Positions 1 to 9,298 of a DNA stretch of 64,000 nucleotides are shown here, piece by piece. The notes below the pieces were generated by a model, which ran no database searches, was not told where the DNA came from, and saw only the letters and a program-made list of their open reading frames with translations. The stretch's first letter is position 1; every line of letters starts with the position of its first letter. The stretch is from Candidatus Saccharibacteria bacterium (lineage in GTDB: Bacteria > Patescibacteriota > Saccharimonadia > Saccharimonadales > Saccharimonadaceae), in the NCBI GenBank assembly GCA_016432585.1, contig CP066696.1, positions 124,001-188,000 of the forward strand, given 5' to 3'. A program made the translations under genes and the position numbers.

Positions 1-135
1 GATCTTCGCAGTTCGGATTTATTTGAGCTGGTTGGCTGGAGTTCGTTAAAAGGCGTGATAATCGACGGCGTGCAGCTGGCGGCCGTATCGCCATACCTTG
101 CGCACGAACTTGGGATTACGGTTCGCAGCCAATAA
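1..135 (+). CDS. C-terminal fragment of an unidentified protein
   Basis: An open frame enters from the left edge in frame 1 and stops at TAA 133-135, giving 44 residues that end in GITVRSQ. No motif allows a family call. It is followed by about 187 bases without a gene. Confidence 0.5.
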   Translation, partial: DLRSSDLFELVGWSSLKGVIIDGVQLAAVSPYLAHELGITVRSQ

Positions 136-300
136 TTATTTATCTATGGGGCGAAAAGGGGTATACTAAGGGTACTTCCCCGCGATACTCACTGGCGTAA
201 CGCTAAGCGTCCCTCGCGATTGGATCATTCATTGTCTTCGGAATTTTGCTAAGAAACGGGCAAAAGAACGGGCAATACAATCAAAAAGCGTTTCTCAAAC

Positions 301-306
301 TATAAT
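301..306 (+). promoter_or_regulatory. -10 box before the polymerase operon
   Basis: TATAAT lies 17 bases before the ATG at 323. The -35 region (about 278-283) is weak. I found no LexA-like palindrome. The rest of 136-300 holds no gene; it has another TATACT at 162-167 and a short direct repeat (AACGGGCAA) near 255-275. Confidence 0.5.
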
Positions 307-322
307 TTTGAGGATTTTTGAT

Positions 323-589
323 ATGAATGATGAAACTTTTTTGAACGAGCGAATAGAGGTGGTAACGGTATTTGGCGAGGGCTTAAACCCGTGCCGGCCA
401 GTGCGATTTAGACGACCCAACGGCCGCGATGTAGAGGTGAGTGAGATTGGTCTGCGCCACCCAGACAACAAGGGTTTAAAGACGATTCATATGTTCGATG
501 TGACCGATGGCGGCACCGATTACCGGCTAGAGTTTGATAGCGAGCGGCTGACATGGCACCTTACGCAGGAGATGGATCACTATGAATGA
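323..589 (+). CDS. small hypothetical protein paired with a Y-family polymerase
   Basis: This is an 88-residue soluble protein, probably beta-rich, with no recognised domain. I chose ATG 323 rather than the upstream TTG 308 because GAGGA at 310-314 sits 8 bases before it. The gene overlaps the polymerase start by 8 bases, so the two are almost certainly co-translated and may act together. Nothing in the sequence states the role; a polymerase accessory or regulator is a guess from context. Confidence 0.6.
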   Translation: MNDETFLNERIEVVTVFGEGLNPCRPVRFRRPNGRDVEVSEIGLRHPDNKGLKTIHMFDVTDGGTDYRLEFDSERLTWHLTQEMDHYE

Positions 590-1814
590 TAGTTACAATC
601 CCGAGCGCCCAATGGTGCTGCATATCGATTTGAACTCGTGCTTTGCCACGGTAGAGCAGCAGGCACGGCCAATGCTGCGCGGCAGACCAGTGGCGGTGGT
701 AAACCGACGTACCGAAAATACGATGATAGTGACTGCCAGCTACGAGGCAAAGCGCCTTGGTGTAACGCTAGGCATGCGCGTGCGGGATGCAAAGCGGCTG
801 GCACCCGATTTGGTGGCGCTAGAAAGCGACCCGCCAAAATATCGTTTTGTGTATCACAAACTTATGGATATTATGAAACGCTATTCGGCACATATCACCA
901 TGAAAAGTATCGATGAGGGGGTGATTGATTTTCATTTTGCGACTGATGCCATGAAATCGCGTGATTTGGTAGAGATCGGCTACGAGCTGAAAAAGGCGCT
1001 AAAAGACGAAATTGGCGTGTGGATGCGCTGCAATGTGGGGATTGGTCCGAACCGGTTTTTGGCAAAAACGGCGGCTGGCCTGCACAAGCCCGATGGTCTG
1101 GATGTGATTGATTATACGAACCTTCGACAGACGTTTGCGACATTAAAGCTAACGGATCTTACCGGGATTGCTGGGCGGAACGAAGCGCGACTGAATAGGG
1201 TGGGGATTTACACGCCGCTAGAGTTTTTAGACGCCGACGTAGAGACCTTGCAAAAGATTGTATTTAAAAGCGTGAACGGTGTGTATTGGCACCAGCGTTT
1301 GCGCGGCTGGGAGGTCGACGACGTTTCGCACGACGTAAAAACGGTGGGGCGGGAATACGTACTGGAATCGTTTGATTTGTCGCGGACAGAGATTTTGCAG
1401 CGGCTACATCATTTGTGTGAATCGGTAGGACACCGCATGCGTTCGCAAAACAAGGCGGCTCGCGGCGTGCTAGTGGGCGTTCGCTCGCGCTCGCAGGGGC
1501 ACTGGCATGCGCGGCGTATGTGTCCCCTGCCCTTTTTTAGCAACCAGGCAATTTACGCGCAGGCGGCCATGCTATTTGCACAGGCGCCCGACGATGTGGT
1601 GAAAATCAGTATCACCTGCTACGAACTAGAGAGCGGCATAAGTAATCAGCTTAGCCTCTTTGGCGATCAATTGGCGCGCGAACAACATGTGACCGACGCG
1701 ATAGACGAGATAAACAAGCGCTTTGGCGATCGCACGGTTCATTCTGCAAATACGCTTGGTACCGGCTTTTATGTAAAACAAAAAGTGCCGTTTGGAAGCA
1801 CAAGGTTTTTATAG
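582..1814 (+). CDS. dinB: Y-family translesion DNA polymerase (DinB/Pol IV-like)
   Basis: A 410-residue error-prone polymerase that would copy past damaged template bases. The N-terminal catalytic motif HIDLNSCFATVE supplies the first metal-binding Asp, and MKSIDEGVIDF near residue 110 supplies the SxDE acidic pair. A helix-hairpin-helix thumb follows around residues 195-215, then the little-finger domain. QLSLF at residues 356-360 matches the sliding-clamp binding motif but lies about 50 residues before the C-terminus instead of at the very end. It overlaps the preceding 88-residue gene. No SOS operator was visible. Confidence 0.88.
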   Translation: MNDSYNPERPMVLHIDLNSCFATVEQQARPMLRGRPVAVVNRRTENTMIVTASYEAKRLGVTLGMRVRDAKRLAPDLVALESDPPKYRFVYHKLMDIMKRYSAHITMKSIDEGVIDFHFATDAMKSRDLVEIGYELKKALKDEIGVWMRCNVGIGPNRFLAKTAAGLHKPDGLDVIDYTNLRQTFATLKLTDLTGIAGRNEARLNRVGIYTPLEFLDADVETLQKIVFKSVNGVYWHQRLRGWEVDDVSHDVKTVGREYVLESFDLSRTEILQRLHHLCESVGHRMRSQNKAARGVLVGVRSRSQGHWHARRMCPLPFFSNQAIYAQAAMLFAQAPDDVVKISITCYELESGISNQLSLFGDQLAREQHVTDAIDEINKRFGDRTVHSANTLGTGFYVKQKVPFGSTRFL

Positions 1815-1849
1815 TCGAGGCGTACTTAAAAATGGTACTATAAAGCTAT

Positions 1850-2419
1850 ATGAAAAGTCGTGGGCGAACCAAGGGATTTACGATTGTAGAGCTGTTGATT
1901 GTGATTGTAGTCATTGCAATTCTCGCTGCTATTACAATCGTTGCGTATAACGGCATTCAGGGAAGAGCGCGCGACAGCCAGCGAGTGCAAGACATGAACA
2001 CAATTATTAAGGCACTCGAGGTATATAAAACGTTAAACGGTACCTATCCTGCACCCGTTTCTACAACTGGCGCTGCCGGCTGGGAGGTGAGCACGACGGG
2101 GTCGGCCGCTACTAACTTTTTATCGGCCTTAACGGGCACGAGTGGTGTTTCAAAAGTGCCGGTTGACCCTACGAACACAGGGGTTGTAGGCGATCTTGCC
2201 CCGGCGCGCAACAAAGAAAACTACGAATATTTTTACTATAGGTATACTGCGGGTGATAACGGCTGCAATGCGGCGCGCGGTGATTATTACGTAGTGGGGG
2301 TTGCGCGCATGAACGGCGTTGCAAGTGGATCAAATTCACCGCAGAGTCCCGGATTTTCATGCACGGGGCGTGATTGGTCATATGAAGGCGCATGGGTAAC
2401 AGGAGGGTATACAAAATGA
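1850..2419 (+). CDS. type IV pilin-like protein
   Basis: This 189-residue prepilin has a short basic leader, a prepilin-peptidase site (KG before FTIVELLIVIVVIAIL) with Glu at mature position 5, one hydrophobic helix, and a globular domain with two Cys near the C-terminus. A TATAAA ends five bases before the ATG and no Shine-Dalgarno fits, so a near-leaderless start is likely. Its stop overlaps the ATG of the next pilin. The pilus motor genes lie on the opposite strand at 41.5-47 kb. Confidence 0.85.
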   Translation: MKSRGRTKGFTIVELLIVIVVIAILAAITIVAYNGIQGRARDSQRVQDMNTIIKALEVYKTLNGTYPAPVSTTGAAGWEVSTTGSAATNFLSALTGTSGVSKVPVDPTNTGVVGDLAPARNKENYEYFYYRYTAGDNGCNAARGDYYVVGVARMNGVASGSNSPQSPGFSCTGRDWSYEGAWVTGGYTK

Positions 2420-3033
2420 TGCATTATTATAAACGCGGGTTCACTATTGTGGAGCTATTGATAGTTATTGTGGTAATTGCGATTTTGGCATCGCTTGTGA
2501 TCGTTTCGTATAACGGAACGCAGTCGCAGGCGCGCGAAGCAAGGATTCGTACCGATTTAGGAAAAATGCGCGAGCTGGTCGACGCTTACAAGGCCGAAAA
2601 GGGTACGTATCCGATTACTGCGGCCGCGCTCAACCCGGATTGGGGTACGGTAACAGCGCGAACTGACACGATGTGTAATATTGGGACACAAAGCGGCGAT
2701 TGGATTCCGAGCCTTGGCACGTCGAATCTGCCGAAAAGTAATAAAGAAAAGGGCGTTGGCGGACACCCGGGCTGTTACATGTATGTGAGCGACGGCACGA
2801 GTTACGTTATTTCGGCCTGGAACATGCTCGATGCGCCTAAAACCGATACGCTGTATCGCCGGCTCGGATTTCGCGAGACCGACCCATCCCATGCTAACCA
2901 GTTTTATATCTGTAACCACAGTGCTATTGGCGGAGTAATTGGCTCATATAACGTGAACAACGATTACTATAAGCGCTCTCTGACTATTTCGAATATAGAA
3001 TCGTGCAACGAAACACCGCCTTCAGGTGCGTAA
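2416..3033 (+). CDS. type IV pilin-like protein
   Basis: This 205-residue prepilin has the site RG before FTIVELLIVIVVIAIL and a C-terminal domain with several Cys (MCNIG, HPGCYMY, FYICNHS, ESCNET) that could form disulfides outside the cell. ATG 2416 was chosen because AGGAGGG at 2401-2407 lies 8 bases upstream and the ATG overlaps the TGA of the preceding pilin. The paralogues share the N-terminal helix but differ in the head, as expected for major and minor pilins. Confidence 0.85.
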   Translation: MMHYYKRGFTIVELLIVIVVIAILASLVIVSYNGTQSQAREARIRTDLGKMRELVDAYKAEKGTYPITAAALNPDWGTVTARTDTMCNIGTQSGDWIPSLGTSNLPKSNKEKGVGGHPGCYMYVSDGTSYVISAWNMLDAPKTDTLYRRLGFRETDPSHANQFYICNHSAIGGVIGSYNVNNDYYKRSLTISNIESCNETPPSGA

Positions 3034-3034
3034 T

Positions 3035-3880
3035 ATGAAGTATCTTGTTGCAGTAAGTGGCGGTGTTGATTCGGTGGTGCTTTTAGATATGCTAGTGGGC
3101 GAGGGCGAGCACGAATTGATTGTGGCGCACTTTGACCATGGGATTCGCGAGGACTCGGCGGCGGATGCCCGATTTGTCGAGACGCTCGCAAGACACTACA
3201 ACTTAGAGTTTATAGGAACGCGCGAAGAGTTAGGCCAGGGCGCGAGCGAAGAGCTAGCCCGCACTCGGCGATATGAGTTTTTGCGAAACGAGGCAAAAAA
3301 GCGCGGTGCGACAATCGCCACTGCGCACCATGCCGACGATATTATCGAAACGATCGCAATCAATATAAGCCGTGGAACGGGCTGGCGCGGCGTAGCGGTA
3401 CTGGATAGCCCTGCTATATATCGGCCGCTTTTAAGCCTTACAAAAGAGAGTATTCGTACCTATGCCCGGAGCAAACGGCTGGAATGGGTCGAGGATAGTA
3501 CGAATGCCGAGACGAAATATCTTCGCAACAGGATTCGGCGGCTCATTGCCGAGAAGCTAAGCGACGAGCAGCGAGATACTATTCTTGCGGTGTGGAAACG
3601 CCAAATCGGCCTAAAGGCACAAATCGATCTCGAAACCTTGGCGTTTGTCGATAGCGATGGTGAATACTCACGTTACTTTTTTGCGCAGATCGATGACGGG
3701 GTGGCGAGCGAACTGCTTCGGGCGTTTGTTTTGGTGCGAGGCGGCGAAAGCCCGACGCGTCCGCAGGCGGCCCGCGCGTTAATCGCAATTAAGACCGCTA
3801 AGCCACATTCGGTTTACGAACTTGGCGCACGTACGAATCTTCGCTTTACGGCTCGGACTTTTATTGTAGAAACACCTTAG
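3035..3880 (+). CDS. tilS: tRNA(Ile)-lysidine synthetase
   Basis: TilS modifies the CAU anticodon of tRNA-Ile with lysine so that it reads AUA. The PP-loop SGGVDS is at residues 8-13, followed by AHFDHGIR and the ATAHHADD motif. At 281 residues it contains little beyond the catalytic domain, so the C-terminal extension of larger TilS proteins is absent or very short. ATG 3035 is preferred over GTG 3026 because AGGTG lies just upstream. The order tilS-ftsH is conserved in many bacteria. Confidence 0.9.
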   Translation: MKYLVAVSGGVDSVVLLDMLVGEGEHELIVAHFDHGIREDSAADARFVETLARHYNLEFIGTREELGQGASEELARTRRYEFLRNEAKKRGATIATAHHADDIIETIAINISRGTGWRGVAVLDSPAIYRPLLSLTKESIRTYARSKRLEWVEDSTNAETKYLRNRIRRLIAEKLSDEQRDTILAVWKRQIGLKAQIDLETLAFVDSDGEYSRYFFAQIDDGVASELLRAFVLVRGGESPTRPQAARALIAIKTAKPHSVYELGARTNLRFTARTFIVETP

Positions 3881-3950
3881 GAAGTGGTATTATTATCTAG
3901 AGTGAATTTTCTTATATGAACCGTACCTAGGAAGGAACAACCGATTTTTT

Positions 3951-5810
3951 ATGGCAACTAAACAGCAACCCCCGAAGAAGAAAATGAGCAACCTGATTCG
4001 TATCAGTCTTTTTTGGGCAATTTTGGTATTTATCGTCCTCGCGACCATCGCTATCTTTTCTCCTCAGAGCACTCTGAAAGAAGTTTCGATTTCTGATGTT
4101 ATCAACAGGGCAAACAGTGGACAAATTAAAAAGCTCGAGATTCAGGGCGACGATGTCAAAGTGACAGTAAAAGACCAAGACAAAGCGACTGAAAAATCTG
4201 TCAAAGAGTCGAGCAGTAGTATTTACGAGCAAGGCTTGCAGCAGGGTAAAACCGAAGTCTCAATCTTGCCGCCTTCAACAACTGGCACGACACTATGGAA
4301 CCTTGCGATTATCATTGTTCCAGTGATTCTTATTGCTGCGTTCTTTATGTTTATGATGCGCCAGGCGCAGGGTCAAAACAACCAGGCTATGGGCTTTGGT
4401 AAATCAAAGGCTAAGCTTTACGGTATCGATAAGGAAAAGGTGACGTTTAGCGATATCGCCGGTAACGATTCTGCAAAGCAAGATCTTGAAGAGGTCGTTG
4501 ATTTCTTGAAACACCCTAAAAAGTACGAGACACTTGGTGCCAAGATCCCTAAGGGTGTGCTACTTGTGGGTAACCCAGGTACTGGTAAGACCATGCTTGC
4601 GCGCGCAGTAGCGGGCGAGGCAAACGTTCCTTTCTTCTCGATTTCAGGTTCTGAATTCGTAGAAATGTTCGTTGGTGTTGGTGCTAGTCGTGTTCGCGAT
4701 TTGTTTGCGAAGGCTAAAAAGAACGCGCCAGCTATTATCTTTATCGATGAGATTGACGCTGTTGGTCGCAAGCGCGGCTCGGGTATGGGCGGTGGCCACG
4801 ACGAGCGCGAGCAAACCCTTAACCAGATTTTAGTAGAGATGGACGGATTTGAGACAGGTACGAACGTTATCGTTCTTGCGGCAACAAACCGTGCAGATGT
4901 GCTTGACCCTGCACTTCTTCGCCCGGGCCGTTTTGACCGTCGAACGAATATCATGCTCCCAGAGCGCAAAGACCGCGAAGCGATTTTGAAAGTTCATTTT
5001 AAGAACAAGCCAACCGACGAATCAGTAAATATCGACGCACTTGCAGCAAAGACCGCCGGTTCATCTGGTGCGGATCTTGCAAACATGGCTAATGAGGCAG
5101 CGATTGTGGCTGCTCGCCGCAACGCAAAAAAGATCAGCAACGCAGATCTTACCGAAGCATTTGAAAAAGTTGCTATTGGTCCAGAGCGCAAAACCAAGGT
5201 TATGAACGAACAAGAAAAGAAAATGACCGCTTACCACGAAGCTGGTCACGCGATTGTTGGACACGTGCTTCCAGACAGCGATCCTGTTCACAAGGTAACG
5301 ATCATTCCTCGTGGCGGTACCGGCGGTGTAACGTGGTTCTTGCCACCAGAAGACCGTAGTTACACGAACGTGTACGAGTTTAAGGACATTCTTGCCCGCG
5401 CAATGGGCGGCCGTGTTGCCGAAAAAATCATGTATGGTGCCGATGGTATTACAACCGGCGCTGGCTCTGATCTTCGTAAGGCGACCGAAATCGCGCGCGA
5501 TATGATTATCGAACAAGGAATGGGTACGAAACTTCGCGACCAAGTATTCCACGAAGACAACGGCGGTATGATGTTCGACCGCATGACGCACGAACGTCCA
5601 TATAGTGACGACACCGCAAAAGAAATCGACAAAGAAGTTGAGATTCTTATCCGCGAAGCGGCAAAGCGTGCCGAAGCTGTTATTGAACACAACCGCAAGA
5701 GCCTTGATAAGCTTGCAGATGCACTTCTTGAAGCTGAAACGGTTGACGAAGATACTGTTAAAGAAATCCTCAAGGATGCAAAACTTCCAGCGGAGGCCAA
5801 GCTTCATTAA
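3951..5810 (+). CDS. ftsH: ATP-dependent zinc metalloprotease FtsH
   Basis: FtsH is a membrane-bound AAA+ protease that extracts and degrades membrane and soluble proteins. It has two membrane segments (about residues 16-37 and 105-130) around an extracytoplasmic domain, Walker A GNPGTGKT near residue 207, Walker [12 protein letters not shown], an arginine-finger region RPGRFDRR, and the zinc site HEAGH near residue 429. It is 619 residues, the usual size. AGGAAGGA precedes the ATG by about 15 bases, and TATTAT at 3888-3896 is the likely -10. Confidence 0.97.
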   Translation: MATKQQPPKKKMSNLIRISLFWAILVFIVLATIAIFSPQSTLKEVSISDVINRANSGQIKKLEIQGDDVKVTVKDQDKATEKSVKESSSSIYEQGLQQGKTEVSILPPSTTGTTLWNLAIIIVPVILIAAFFMFMMRQAQGQNNQAMGFGKSKAKLYGIDKEKVTFSDIAGNDSAKQDLEEVVDFLKHPKKYETLGAKIPKGVLLVGNPGTGKTMLARAVAGEANVPFFSISGSEFVEMFVGVGASRVRDLFAKAKKNAPAIIFIDEIDAVGRKRGSGMGGGHDEREQTLNQILVEMDGFETGTNVIVLAATNRADVLDPALLRPGRFDRRTNIMLPERKDREAILKVHFKNKPTDESVNIDALAAKTAGSSGADLANMANEAAIVAARRNAKKISNADLTEAFEKVAIGPERKTKVMNEQEKKMTAYHEAGHAIVGHVLPDSDPVHKVTIIPRGGTGGVTWFLPPEDRSYTNVYEFKDILARAMGGRVAEKIMYGADGITTGAGSDLRKATEIARDMIIEQGMGTKLRDQVFHEDNGGMMFDRMTHERPYSDDTAKEIDKEVEILIREAAKRAEAVIEHNRKSLDKLADALLEAETVDEDTVKEILKDAKLPAEAKLH

Positions 5811-5831
5811 AAGCGATAGGCGGATTCAATT

Positions 5832-7460
5832 ATGGGTCGAGTAAGAAGCGCTGTAGCGCGGGCAAATATGAAGTTGACAATCCAGCTAGCAGCAGCGCTG
5901 TTAGCTGGATCAACGCTTGTTTCCAGCTTGCTCGGCCTTTTCCGCGTTCGTCTTTTGAACGGTAATTACTACGATACTTATCCCGTAGGGCTCGATGCAT
6001 ACACCGTTGCATTTTTGATCCCTGATTTCATGTTTTTTATTCTGGTATCTGGTGCGCTGAGCGTTACCTTTATTCCAGTCTTTAACCAGCGCCTGGCGAG
6101 TGGCAATAAAAAATCAGCCTGGGAGCTTTCGTCGAGCATGATCAACTTCATGGCGATTGTAACCCTTATTGCCAGTGTGCTTATTATTATATTTGCCGAG
6201 CCACTTGTGCGCTACGTGGTGGGGCCTGGCCTCGATGAATCTGGTCGCAACCTTGCAATCAGTATGATGCGCGTAATTGCTGTTAACCCGTTCTTGTTTG
6301 CTGTGGCGACGGTTATCGCTAGCATGCAGCAGGCTATTGGGCGCTTTGCATTTTATGCGCTCGCACCAACGATTTACAACGTAGGAATTATTATTGGAAT
6401 CGTGTTCTTTACGGGTGGAATCAATATTTTTGGATGGCAAGTGTTCGAGGGTGGAATAATGGGCGTGGCGCTGGGTGTGGTACTTGGATCCATCTTGCAA
6501 CTGATTGTTAGTTCGATAGGACTGATTGGTCTTGGTTTTGACTATCAATTCAAGGTGTATTGGAAAAACAAAGGGTTTCGAGAGGTATTGCATCTTCTAC
6601 CGGCCCGATCACTCGATCAAGGCGCAGATTATGTAAATAGTATCGTTGAAACAAATTTGGCGTCACGTATGATGTCGGGAACGGTTGCCGCGTACCAACA
6701 GGCGACCACACTGCATCTGGTGCCAATCAACCTTATCGGTGTTGCTATTAGTACGGCGGCGTTTCCGAAAATGACTGAACGTTTGGCTCAGGGAAGGCCA
6801 GATTTATTTAAAAGCGAGCTGCAAACCGTTATTAGGGTTATTATATGGCTGTCATTGCCTGTGGCGACAATCGCGTTCTTTACGCGTGGTTACCTGGTGA
6901 ACTTTATTAAGAACGGTGGTGATGCGCTTATGGCAGGGCTACTTGGTTCGCTTGTTGTGGCGATTCTTTTCCGATCAATTTATCATATTGCGGCGCGTAG
7001 CTTTTATGCACAGCAAGATACAAAAACACCACTTTATATCTCCATTTTTGCCATAGCACTTAATATTGGACTTGCGATTTGGTTTACTATGTCACTTGGG
7101 ATGGGTGCATATGGTTTGGCGTGGGCGCAGTCTATCGTTGCGTTTATAGAAGTGATGATTCTGTTCTATATTATGTCGCGACGAATTAAAGGGCTGTTCG
7201 ATATGGCGTTTATGCATGCCGTTGGGCGGATGATGACGGCCACGGCTATTATGGGAATCGTTAGCTATATTACGGTGCAGATTTTTCAACTTGGGGCGGT
7301 CGACCAGAGCTTTCTTGCGACATTTCCAAAGTTTGCAATTATTGTAGCTATTAGTGCGGCTGCATATGTTCTATTTAGTAAAATGCTAAAATTGTCCGAA
7401 TCCGACCCTATTATTTCGCGTGTTAAATCGCTGCTGTTTGGGCGTGCGCGATCGAACTGA
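5832..7460 (+). CDS. murJ: lipid II flippase MurJ
   Basis: This 542-residue polytopic membrane protein of the MviN/MurJ family moves lipid II across the cytoplasmic membrane for peptidoglycan synthesis. Family signatures include LLGLFRVRLLN near the N-terminus, GALSVTFIPVF, and a cluster of about fourteen hydrophobic segments. It follows ftsH after 21 bases on the same strand. The first ATG gives a short basic N-terminus; a later start at MKLTIQL is possible. Confidence 0.9.
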   Translation: MGRVRSAVARANMKLTIQLAAALLAGSTLVSSLLGLFRVRLLNGNYYDTYPVGLDAYTVAFLIPDFMFFILVSGALSVTFIPVFNQRLASGNKKSAWELSSSMINFMAIVTLIASVLIIIFAEPLVRYVVGPGLDESGRNLAISMMRVIAVNPFLFAVATVIASMQQAIGRFAFYALAPTIYNVGIIIGIVFFTGGINIFGWQVFEGGIMGVALGVVLGSILQLIVSSIGLIGLGFDYQFKVYWKNKGFREVLHLLPARSLDQGADYVNSIVETNLASRMMSGTVAAYQQATTLHLVPINLIGVAISTAAFPKMTERLAQGRPDLFKSELQTVIRVIIWLSLPVATIAFFTRGYLVNFIKNGGDALMAGLLGSLVVAILFRSIYHIAARSFYAQQDTKTPLYISIFAIALNIGLAIWFTMSLGMGAYGLAWAQSIVAFIEVMILFYIMSRRIKGLFDMAFMHAVGRMMTATAIMGIVSYITVQIFQLGAVDQSFLATFPKFAIIVAISAAAYVLFSKMLKLSESDPIISRVKSLLFGRARSN

Positions 7461-7466
7461 TATAAT
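7461..7466 (+). promoter_or_regulatory. -10 box of lepA
   Basis: TATAAT ends 13 bases before the lepA ATG, leaving a leader of about 7 bases with no Shine-Dalgarno. TTGGGC at 7438-7443 is a possible -35 with a 17-base spacer. Confidence 0.5.
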
Positions 7467-7479
7467 TGACATCTGAACT

Positions 7480-9258
7480 ATGAACCAGTCTAATATTCGA
7501 AACTTTTGTATTATTGCGCACATCGACCACGGCAAGTCGACGCTTGCTGATCGCATGCTAGAAATGACCGGAACGGTTGAAAAGCGCGATATGAAATCGC
7601 AGCTGCTTGATACGATGGATCTTGAGCGTGAAAAGGGAATTACAATTAAACTTGCCCCCGTTCGCATGAAGTATAAAGACCACGACCTTAACCTTATTGA
7701 TACGCCAGGGCATGTCGACTTTAGTTACGAGGTGTCGCGTAGCCTTGAGGCGTGTGAAGGTGCTGTACTAGTGGTAGATGCAAGCCAAGGCATTCAGGCA
7801 CAGACACTCGCGAATGTTTATTTGGCTCTTGCTGCTGATCTTACGATTATTCCGGTCTTAAACAAAATCGATCTTCCTGCGGCGGATGTTCCACGAGTTT
7901 CGGCAGAAATCATTAATCTTCTGGGATGCTCCGAAGAAGATATTTTGAAAATCAGCGCGAAAACAGGCGAAGGTGTGTTTGACGTGCTTGACGCTGTGGT
8001 TGAAAAAATTGTTCCACCTCAGGGCGACACCGAAAAGCCAACACGCGGGCTTATTTTTGATAGCTACTACGATGATTACCGCGGCGTGATATTGTACATG
8101 CGCGTTATGGACGGCACGATTAAAAAAGGTGACGTTATTGAAATGCTGGCAACAGGTGCAAGCGGTATTGCACTAGAAGTTGGCGTGCTTTCGCCAACCA
8201 TGAAAGCCGAGTCCGATATTGGCACGGGCGAAATTGGTTATATCGTTACTAACCTTAAAACGACACGCGATGCAAAAGTGGGCGACACCGTAACAACCAA
8301 ACGCTCGCGTGCCACCGAAATGTTACCGGGCTACAAGAACGTTAAGCCTTTTGTGTATGCCGGGTTCTTTCCCGTTTCGAACGAAGACTACAACGACCTA
8401 AAAGATGCTGTTGAAAAGCTAAGTCTTAGTGATTCCGCGCTGCAATTTGAGCCAGAAAATTCGCCAGTTCTAGGCTTTGGTGTACGTATCGGGTTCCTTG
8501 GGTTGCTACACATGGACATTATCCGCGAGCGATTAGAGCGTGAGTATAATCTGGATTTGGTTGTCACTAACCCATCAACCGATTACCAGGTAAAGCTAAA
8601 AAACGGCGATGAAGTTGATATAAAATCGGCTAGCGATCTTCCTGACCCGTCGCGTATCGAAGAAATCAGCGAGCCATGGATTAAGGGCGAGATTATTGTT
8701 CCGCAGGATTATATTGGCGGCGTTATTCAGCTGATTGTGTCAAAGCGTGGAAGACAGCGAAACCTTAGTTATATCGACGAGCGCGCGCTTATTAGTTTTG
8801 ATGCGCCACTTGCAAACCTGTTGACCGATTTTTACGACCAACTAAAATCGGTAACAAGCGGCTATGGCAGCTTTAATTACGAGCTTGATACCTATAAGGT
8901 TGAGGATTTGGTGAAGGTAGATTTTTATGTTGCTGGCGAGATCGTCGATGCACTGAGCCTCATGGTGCATCGTTCCGAGTCGCAGCGTCTTGGTCGCGAA
9001 GTTGTCGATAAATTGAAAGAAGTTATTCCGCGCCAGAACTTTCAGGTGGCACTGCAGGCTGCAATCGGCGGTAAGTTTATCGCACGTGCTGATCTGTCGG
9101 CATACCGAAAAGACGTGACGACTGGTTTGTATGGCGGCGACGTGTCGCGAAAAAAGAAAGTGCTTGCAAAACAGGCCAAGGGAAAAAAGCGAATGAAACG
9201 TTTTGGAAAAGTTGATATTCCGTCAGAAGCCTTTACTGTCATGCTGAAACGTGACTAG
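7480..9258 (+). CDS. lepA: elongation factor 4 (LepA)
   Basis: LepA is a ribosome-associated GTPase that can back-translocate ribosomes and affects translation under stress. G1 is AHIDHGKST near residue 14; switch and G3 appear as DTPGHVDF, and G4 as NKID. The C-terminal LepA-specific domain ends with KAKGKKRMK and the tail is intact. The length of 592 residues is typical. The leader appears too short for a ribosome-binding site. Confidence 0.97.
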   Translation: MNQSNIRNFCIIAHIDHGKSTLADRMLEMTGTVEKRDMKSQLLDTMDLEREKGITIKLAPVRMKYKDHDLNLIDTPGHVDFSYEVSRSLEACEGAVLVVDASQGIQAQTLANVYLALAADLTIIPVLNKIDLPAADVPRVSAEIINLLGCSEEDILKISAKTGEGVFDVLDAVVEKIVPPQGDTEKPTRGLIFDSYYDDYRGVILYMRVMDGTIKKGDVIEMLATGASGIALEVGVLSPTMKAESDIGTGEIGYIVTNLKTTRDAKVGDTVTTKRSRATEMLPGYKNVKPFVYAGFFPVSNEDYNDLKDAVEKLSLSDSALQFEPENSPVLGFGVRIGFLGLLHMDIIRERLEREYNLDLVVTNPSTDYQVKLKNGDEVDIKSASDLPDPSRIEEISEPWIKGEIIVPQDYIGGVIQLIVSKRGRQRNLSYIDERALISFDAPLANLLTDFYDQLKSVTSGYGSFNYELDTYKVEDLVKVDFYVAGEIVDALSLMVHRSESQRLGREVVDKLKEVIPRQNFQVALQAAIGGKFIARADLSAYRKDVTTGLYGGDVSRKKKVLAKQAKGKKRMKRFGKVDIPSEAFTVMLKRD

Positions 9259-9286
9259 TCTGACTTTCAAATACATACACATATGA

Positions 9287-9292
9287 TATAGT
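9287..9292 (+). promoter_or_regulatory. -10 box giving a leaderless start
   Basis: TATAGT is followed by exactly six bases and then the ATG at 9299. TTTCAA at 9265-9270 is a weak -35 candidate. No Shine-Dalgarno is present. Confidence 0.55.
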
Positions 9293-9298
9293 TGTTTC

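Noticed and set aside
136-300. Non-coding RNA gene in the first intergenic region
   Set aside because: Only short palindromic pieces are visible, with no convincing long stem or terminator.
3916-3930. ATG-led four-codon frame before ftsH
   Set aside because: No -10 box stands 6-8 bases before it, and it ends 20 bases before the ftsH start, so it does not fit the mini-ORF pattern.
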